Shown in pieces: positions 59,155 to 64,000 of a stretch of 64,000 nucleotides of DNA; the first letter of the stretch is position 1; each line of letters opens with the position of its first letter. The notes below the pieces were generated by a model. The model saw only the letters and a list, made by a program, of their open reading frames with translations. It made no database searches and was not told the DNA's origin. Origin of the DNA: Serripes groenlandicus (taxonomy: Eukaryota; Mollusca; Bivalvia; Cardiida; Cardiidae). The position numbers and the translations under genes are program-made. The stretch is taken from positions 145,134,350-145,198,349 of the forward strand of contig JASEVX010000003.1 of NCBI GenBank assembly GCA_031761405.1. Direction: 5' to 3'.

Positions 59155-59345
59155 AAAACTGTATTTTAACATTCCGACAAAAGGGGAGAATGCTCATAAT
59201 CATCAATTTCTCCTTTTTACCACAATGTTCATAACTCTATTCAATAAATATACTTGTTGTACATATCTTCAATAATTGTGTCTGGATGTTTTCACAATAA
59301 TTGTGTCTGGATGTTTTCAAAGTGGTCTGCTGCAGCACGTGGGAA
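59155..59345. mobile_element. piggyBac-like MITE (family 3), diverged, with 26-bp duplication
   Basis: AGGGGAGAATGCTCATAATC, AATTTCTCCTTTTTACCACA and GTGGTCTGCTGCAGCACGTG. Inside, AATAATTGTGTCTGGATGTT plus TTCAC is repeated twice. Confidence 0.6.
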
Positions 59346-59473
59346 ACGGTAAAGCACCCATATGTTACAAAGATGATGTACAAACAGTCCCTGATAGAAT
59401 GCGCTCTGTATACCTCCAAAGACTTTCGCCGTTGGAAATCTTACCATTGCACTTATCGATTCCTATATTTCAG

Positions 59474-59535
59474 AAGTCCTTTAACCGCGTGTTTGATCTC
59501 TCTTATCCTGTGAAGAATGGCCATTCAGCCATCAG
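59474..59535 (+). CDS. PDE11: PDE11-type phosphodiesterase, short internal exon of GAF-B
   Basis: A 62-base exon, in phase 0, out phase 2, with acceptor CCTATATTTCAG and donor GTAATT. The translation KSFNRVFDLSYPVKNGHSAI, plus two bases of the next codon, corresponds to the PDE11A GAF-B segment that follows the CSVLL strand (a K-F-x-F-E/D-L pattern). It is short and moderately conserved, so support comes from three things together: correct phase after the preceding exon, good splice signals, and matching position in the domain. The following exon, which must begin with one base completing the split codon and carry the conserved GAF-B core, was not recognised between 59536 and 64000. Confidence 0.78.
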
Positions 59536-59999
59536 GTAATTAACTATATATATATATATACATGTGTATCGTCCCATATTTAAAATAATGTGTTATTGTT
59601 CATTTTACATTACATAGGATCACTATCCTGCTACAGGCAAGTTTAAACGGCTGTTGCAAACGTCGTAATCTCATTAAAATCAGACCAAAATACTTCGCTA
59701 TACGAGCGTGCAAAGTTATAGATCAGGGTTTAATGAAATTGCAAACGTCAGCACTCAAATCAACATCTCCATAAGTGCAGTTCCCTTTCGATTCTTATTT
59801 ATCAATTTTAGTAAACTATATCAATGGAGTGAACAATACCCGAAACACGTTGTGTAATAATAACTTAACTGTTTACTAGCAGGATAGGGGTGTTTATCTC
59901 ATTATCTATATATGCTGTGTTGTTTGTGTTTTTTTAATAATCACACGAGTATTCTTATATATATTCATGAGCCATCTTTGTTAACACAGTTTACACACC

Positions 60000-60217
60000 C
60001 CTTTCCCACATGTGCAGCAGACGACTTTGAAAATAATCTGGGCAAAAATATGGAACATCTCTATAAATAAAAGTTTAAATATTGAATAGAGTTGAAAATA
60101 TTGTGGCAAAATGAGAAATTGCTCGTTTTGAGCAATTTCTTCTTTTGTCACAATGTTTTCGAAAAAGTCATCTGCTGCAGAGGCGTCGGAAAGCGTCTAT
60201 ATGAGAGAAAGTGTTAA
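60000..60217. mobile_element. piggyBac-like MITE (family 3)
   Basis: CCTTTCCCACATGTGCAGCA ... GAGAGAAAGTGTTAA. The perfect core hairpin GAGAAATTGCTCGTTTTGAG is followed by CAATTTCTTC. Confidence 0.8.
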
Positions 60218-60620
60218 ATATTCGTATTAAATCTGAAACGAGGATAAGGTTCCAATCTTGAAACGTGTTTTGTACGTGGAGCACAATTTTAGGAACGGTC
60301 ACCGTCTACTTAGGTTTATACGCAACACTCATTTTGACAGTATTACACTTTTGGAAGTCTGACTTAAAAAAGACAATCATCTACATCAAGATGATTCTAA
60401 ATCATGCAACCATTATTGAATTATATCCATTTATCGACCGATATACATGATACCGTTTATGCTATGTGGTCAGTATATATTCCTATCTGTTCTTCTCCTG
60501 GAAGCGTAAGAAGTAAACACAAACTTGGTAGGAATTTACTCGATTAAGCAGATCCAAAACAATTTGGAACATTATTATAAAACTTCCAAGTTCGTTGTAT
60601 TCGTACAATCCAGGAGATTT
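60218..60620. other. No exon recognised
   Basis: A 61-codon frame (60265-60450) rich in hydrophobic residues has no supporting feature. Confidence 0.35.
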
Positions 60621-60625
60621 TGTTT

Positions 60626-60837
60626 TATTGGGGTTTTACGCCGCTTTCAACATTATTTCAGTTATATCACGGCAACAGTTGACTTATTCATGATCCCTGG
60701 GTAAACAAACCAGTACTAGGCTAGAAAATGTGCCTTGCCCAAGGGCACTCCACCGTGACCGAAGTGCCGCGACAGGGGATCGAACCCGGGAGACCCGGTT
60801 TCAAATCCCCGACGCTAACCACTCGACCACAACGGAT
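60626..60837 (-). mobile_element. tRNA-derived SINE (Ser-like head), minus strand, best copy
   Basis: From the left: ATTGGGGTTTTACGCCGCTT (tail reversed), TATCACGGCAACAGTTGACT, CAGTACTAGGCTAGAAAATG, GATCGAACCCGGGAGACCCG (B box reversed), CGCTAACCACTCGACCACAA (A box reversed). The anticodon position reads TGA. Confidence 0.9.
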
Positions 60838-62003
60838 TCCGCAGTCCAGTAGAAACACGTGAATTAAAATAGCCTCAGAAAAACATCAATTTCGTCGTTA
60901 TCTCCGTAATATAGTCATTCGACACCGAAAAAATGTGTCAATTAGTCTTCTGAATTTTGTAACAATCCTTTAACTTGAAATAATGAACCTAGTTACTTGG
61001 AATGTGTGCCACATCGTACAAGACATCATGACTTTGCGACCATTGACAATTCAGCCTGCGTTTTTCGGTTCGTGGAGAAAGGTCATGCAAAAACGTTCTA
61101 CAGTGTTCCTGTCACTACAGTGTACCTTCCTTTATAACGTAAAACAGATAATTCACGTTCAAGTGTCAAATTTAATTGTTTTTGTAATTATTTTCAAGAT
61201 TAGGTCGGTTTTCGTGTGACCTGGCTCGATTCCAACTATAACTAGGTTGGTCTCTAAATCTTATCAGAGTAATCACATATTCATACGTTAAGAACTCAGA
61301 CATTATATTCACGGGTGGTAGACTGTTAATGAGTGACGTATAAATGGCATTCATTAATACATTGGAGTGCGTGATGATATATCTGAAGACAGACAGGTTA
61401 TTGCTCTGTACACTCTCTCATTAATGCGACTTCTCGGGGCTATTTTACGATATTGGTCTAAGTGGTACACGTGAATTCAAGCTGGTAAGATTGGGCTGTG
61501 GTCTATAAAACATCATATTATAAAGCATAATATGTCAACTCTGAATTGGTCCTGCACTGTTCGACAATTAAGTAACATAATGTATTATTAAACGACAAAC
61601 ATTGGTCATTTAAACCAAACTGTGCGGATACGCAGACAGAATTTGATATAGCTTTGGTCTGTTTTCCTACAGCACGACACAATTGTTTCTCCACAAAACA
61701 GTTCAGATAGTCTGTGTTAAATCAATAATACGGATTGTTCCTAATTGATTGTCAGCTGACGAATTCCATTCTCGAACCTAGAAATATACAGTGAAAGGGC
61801 TGACCTATCAACTTGTCATTCTATAATCATTTGGCCGTCACTAGAAGGATCGTCCAGGAACGGTTTTGTTTCTAAATAACGCAAACTCAACCTACCAGTA
61901 TAAGTACCATATCAATTGTTTGAATATACACACACACACCGCACGATCACACAAACAGATATAAATCTTTGTTTGACAAATTGGCTCGGAGTTAGCTTAA
62001 TTA
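60838..62003. other. No exon recognised
   Basis: I looked for the next GAF-B exon (expected to carry an SDWLxNNSIAELV-like stretch) and did not find it. Confidence 0.4.
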
Positions 62004-62140
62004 TCCTTTTCCGACATATAGACGCATTTTGACGCATCTGCAGGTGATGTCTTTTGAAAACATTTTGACAAAAGAAGGAATTGCTCATAATGAGCAATTT
62101 CTGCTTTTGTCAGAATGTTTTCAAATCTTTTCAATAACTC
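62004..62140. mobile_element. piggyBac-like MITE (family 3), partial
   Basis: CCTTTTCCGACATATAGACG; core AAGGAATTGCTCATAATGAG followed by CAATTTCTGC. Confidence 0.7.
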
Positions 62141-62286
62141 CTCTATTGTATCCCCGGGAAGCATACATCAAGTATTAATATAAATATTCAGATTTTTCTA
62201 GCCGATCTGTCTTTAATAAATACAAGCTACATCAGAGGAAAACACATCGGGTTGTATAGCTCCGTAAAAGTGTCATATAAATTGTA

Positions 62287-62486
62287 AGATTTTTCGAGGT
62301 TTAACGCCGTTTACAACATTTCTTTCAGTCGTATCACGCTGCTTTTCCGCAGTGAAAGACGAATGACGCTTGTCACAGTGATTTTTGTGAAACGTCGGAA
62401 AGAATGCTGGCTGAGCTGAGATTCAAACTCACAACCCTTGGATTGACAGCCCGCGTCGCTTCCGACTTAGCTATCGGGGCTCGGCG
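62287..62486 (-). mobile_element. tRNA-Asp-derived SINE, minus strand, shortened body
   Basis: GAGGTTTAACGCCGTTTACA (tail reversed), GTCGTATCACGCTGC, GATTCAAACTCACAACCCTT (B box reversed), TGACAGCCCGCGTCG (GTC anticodon region reversed), TTAGCTATCGGGGCTCGG. Part of the central body is deleted. Confidence 0.85.
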
Positions 62487-62803
62487 TCTCACGTAAAAGG
62501 GTATCGTCTAGAAACTCTCGTGGCTTACAAATCGAGTTGTACGTTAGATATGATTATGGCTTTTATAAGTAAATCCGTGCATGAGAAAAGGTACAAGTTT
62601 GTATTTCTGAACAGTGTAGATCATATGGTGCACTTGTTTAGTCTTGTTAGAATATACACACGTTGAAAGAAACTTCTACAAAGCTTGTATGCGTAATGTG
62701 TAAATAGTGTAGATCTTGAGCAGAGTGTGTGGATACACATGCTGTAACATTGTTCTAATTCACTGGCTCACATTTAGGTGAACAGTATAGGTTCAACCGA
62801 GTC

Positions 62804-63352
62804 TTCACTGTTCGAAGAAGCAACAGTACCCCGTATATCATGACGCGCCCCATTATGTTACAACTTCACTGTTCGAAGAAGCAACAGTACCCCGTATATC
62901 ATGACGCGCCCCATTATGTTACAACTTCACTGTTCGAAGAAGCAACAGTACCCCTTATATCATGACGCGCCCCATTCTGTTACAACTTCACTGTTCGAAG
63001 AAGCAACAGCACCCTTTATATCATGACGCGCCCCATTCTCTTACAACTTCACTGTTCGAAGAAGCAACAGTACCCTTTATATCATGACGCGCCCCATTAT
63101 GCTACCACTTCACTGTTCGAAGAAGCTACAGTACCCCTTATATTATGACGCGCCCCATTCTGTTACAACTTCACTGTTCGAAGAAGCAACAGTACCCCGT
63201 ATATCATGACGCGCCCCATTCTGTTACAACTTCACTGTTCGAAGAAGCAACAGTACCCCGTATATCATGACGCGCCCAATTCTCTTACAACTTCACTGTT
63301 CGAAGAAGCAACAGTACCCCTTATATCAAGTCGCGCCCCATTCTCTTACAAC
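62804..63352. repeat. 61-bp tandem array, 9 copies
   Basis: The unit is CTTCACTGTTCGAAGAAGCA plus ACAGTACCCCGTATATCATG and ACGCGCCCCATTATGTTACAA, with a few variants. TTCGAAGAA makes a small palindrome in each unit. Confidence 0.95.
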
Positions 63353-63516
63353 TTATAGTAAGTGCAATTCACGGTAACTATATAACGCATGAACTGTATA
63401 ATTAAAAGACCGACCAAGTTATTACATCTTGTTCCGTCTGCTTGGAAGTTTGCACAGACCAAACATGCCCGGGGCAGAAATCAATTTGATGTGGAAGTGC
63501 CAGGAACTATTAAATT

Positions 63517-64000
63517 ACATCGTGTATGCGGGATTGATCAATGTACTTAACACTCCCTGTCGTACATACATGTACATCACAACTACATCGTGTATGCGGG
63601 ATTGATCAATGTACGTAACACTCCCTGTCGTACATACATCTACATCACAACTACATCGTGTATGCGGGATTGATCAATGTACTTAACACTCCCTGTCGTA
63701 CATACATGTACATCACAATTACATCGTGTATGAGGGATTGATCAATGTACTTAACACTCCCTGTCGTACATACATGTACATCACAACTACATCGTGTATG
63801 AGGGATTGATCAATGCACTTAACACTCCCTGTCGTTCATACATCTACATCACAATTACATCGTGTATGCGGGATTGATCAATGTACTTAACACTACCTGT
63901 CGTACATACATCTACATCACAATTACATCTTGTATGAGGGATTGATCAATGTACTTAACACTCCCTGTCGTACATACATCTACATCGCAATTACATCGTG
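63517..64000. repeat. 68-bp tandem array, 7 or more copies, running off the window
   Basis: The unit is ACATCGTGTATGCGGGATTG plus ATCAATGTACTTAACACTCC and CTGTCGTACATACATGTACATCACAACT. The last copy is cut by the window end. Confidence 0.95.

Larger units (their letters stand above)
58125..59473 (+). other. Intron 3 of the PDE11-type gene, phase 0
   Basis: About 1.35 kb. It begins with two extra copies of the exon end plus donor, followed by a degenerate piggyBac-like MITE (58250-58457), a 56-bp duplication (59030-59140), a hairpin MITE fragment (59155-59345) and a 26-bp duplication. No exon was seen inside. Confidence 0.8.

Overview
The window is animal nuclear DNA, most likely from a bivalve mollusc. 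It contains spliced exons with canonical GT/AG borders, three families of tRNA-derived SINEs with AATCAATCAA-type 3' tails, several families of short palindromic DNA transposons, and more than ten tandem-repeat arrays. The species cannot be fixed from sequence alone. Nothing bacterial or viral was seen.

Gene content is sparse. I can support one protein-coding gene, on the + strand: a dual-specificity cyclic-nucleotide phosphodiesterase of the PDE11 class, represented by four internal exons (22269-22424, 55024-55113, 57987-58124, 59474-59535). Joined, they read in one frame (intron phases 0, 0, 0, then 2). They cover the second half of GAF-A, the GAF-A/GAF-B linker and the start of GAF-B. The N-terminal exons must lie upstream of 22269, and the rest of GAF-B plus the HD-type catalytic domain must lie beyond 64000; I found neither here. 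The intron between the first two exons is about 32.6 kb.

Layout. 1-10.3 kb: repeat-rich DNA with arrays of 20, 20, 32, 93, 44 and 26 bp units and two SINEs with intact target-site duplications. 10.3-16.6 kb: a segment present twice, on either side of a 200-N gap followed by 40 G; this looks like two unmerged haplotypes. 16.7-17.6 kb: a CT-rich simple repeat next to a SINE head. 18-22.3 kb: small inverted-repeat elements, SINE pieces and the first exon. 22.4-55.0 kb: the giant intron, with a 4.7 kb array of 46-bp units, a 2 kb array of 27-bp units and a 2.5 kb array of 57/60-bp units, plus many piggyBac-like and hAT-like MITEs. 55-59.5 kb: three further exons. 59.5-64 kb: intron 4 and beyond, ending in 61-bp and 68-bp arrays.

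Most interesting reading: several large arrays appear to have grown from inside dispersed elements. One tRNA-SINE family (called SINE-C here) contains the seed of a 47-bp x4 array, probably the 46-bp x~100 array, and a 27-bp x~70 array. A second dispersed element seeds 93-bp and 57/60-bp arrays at two loci and has a single copy at a third. I see no evidence for a new enzymatic or defence system. Family names for transposons are inferred from termini and target sites, not from database searches.
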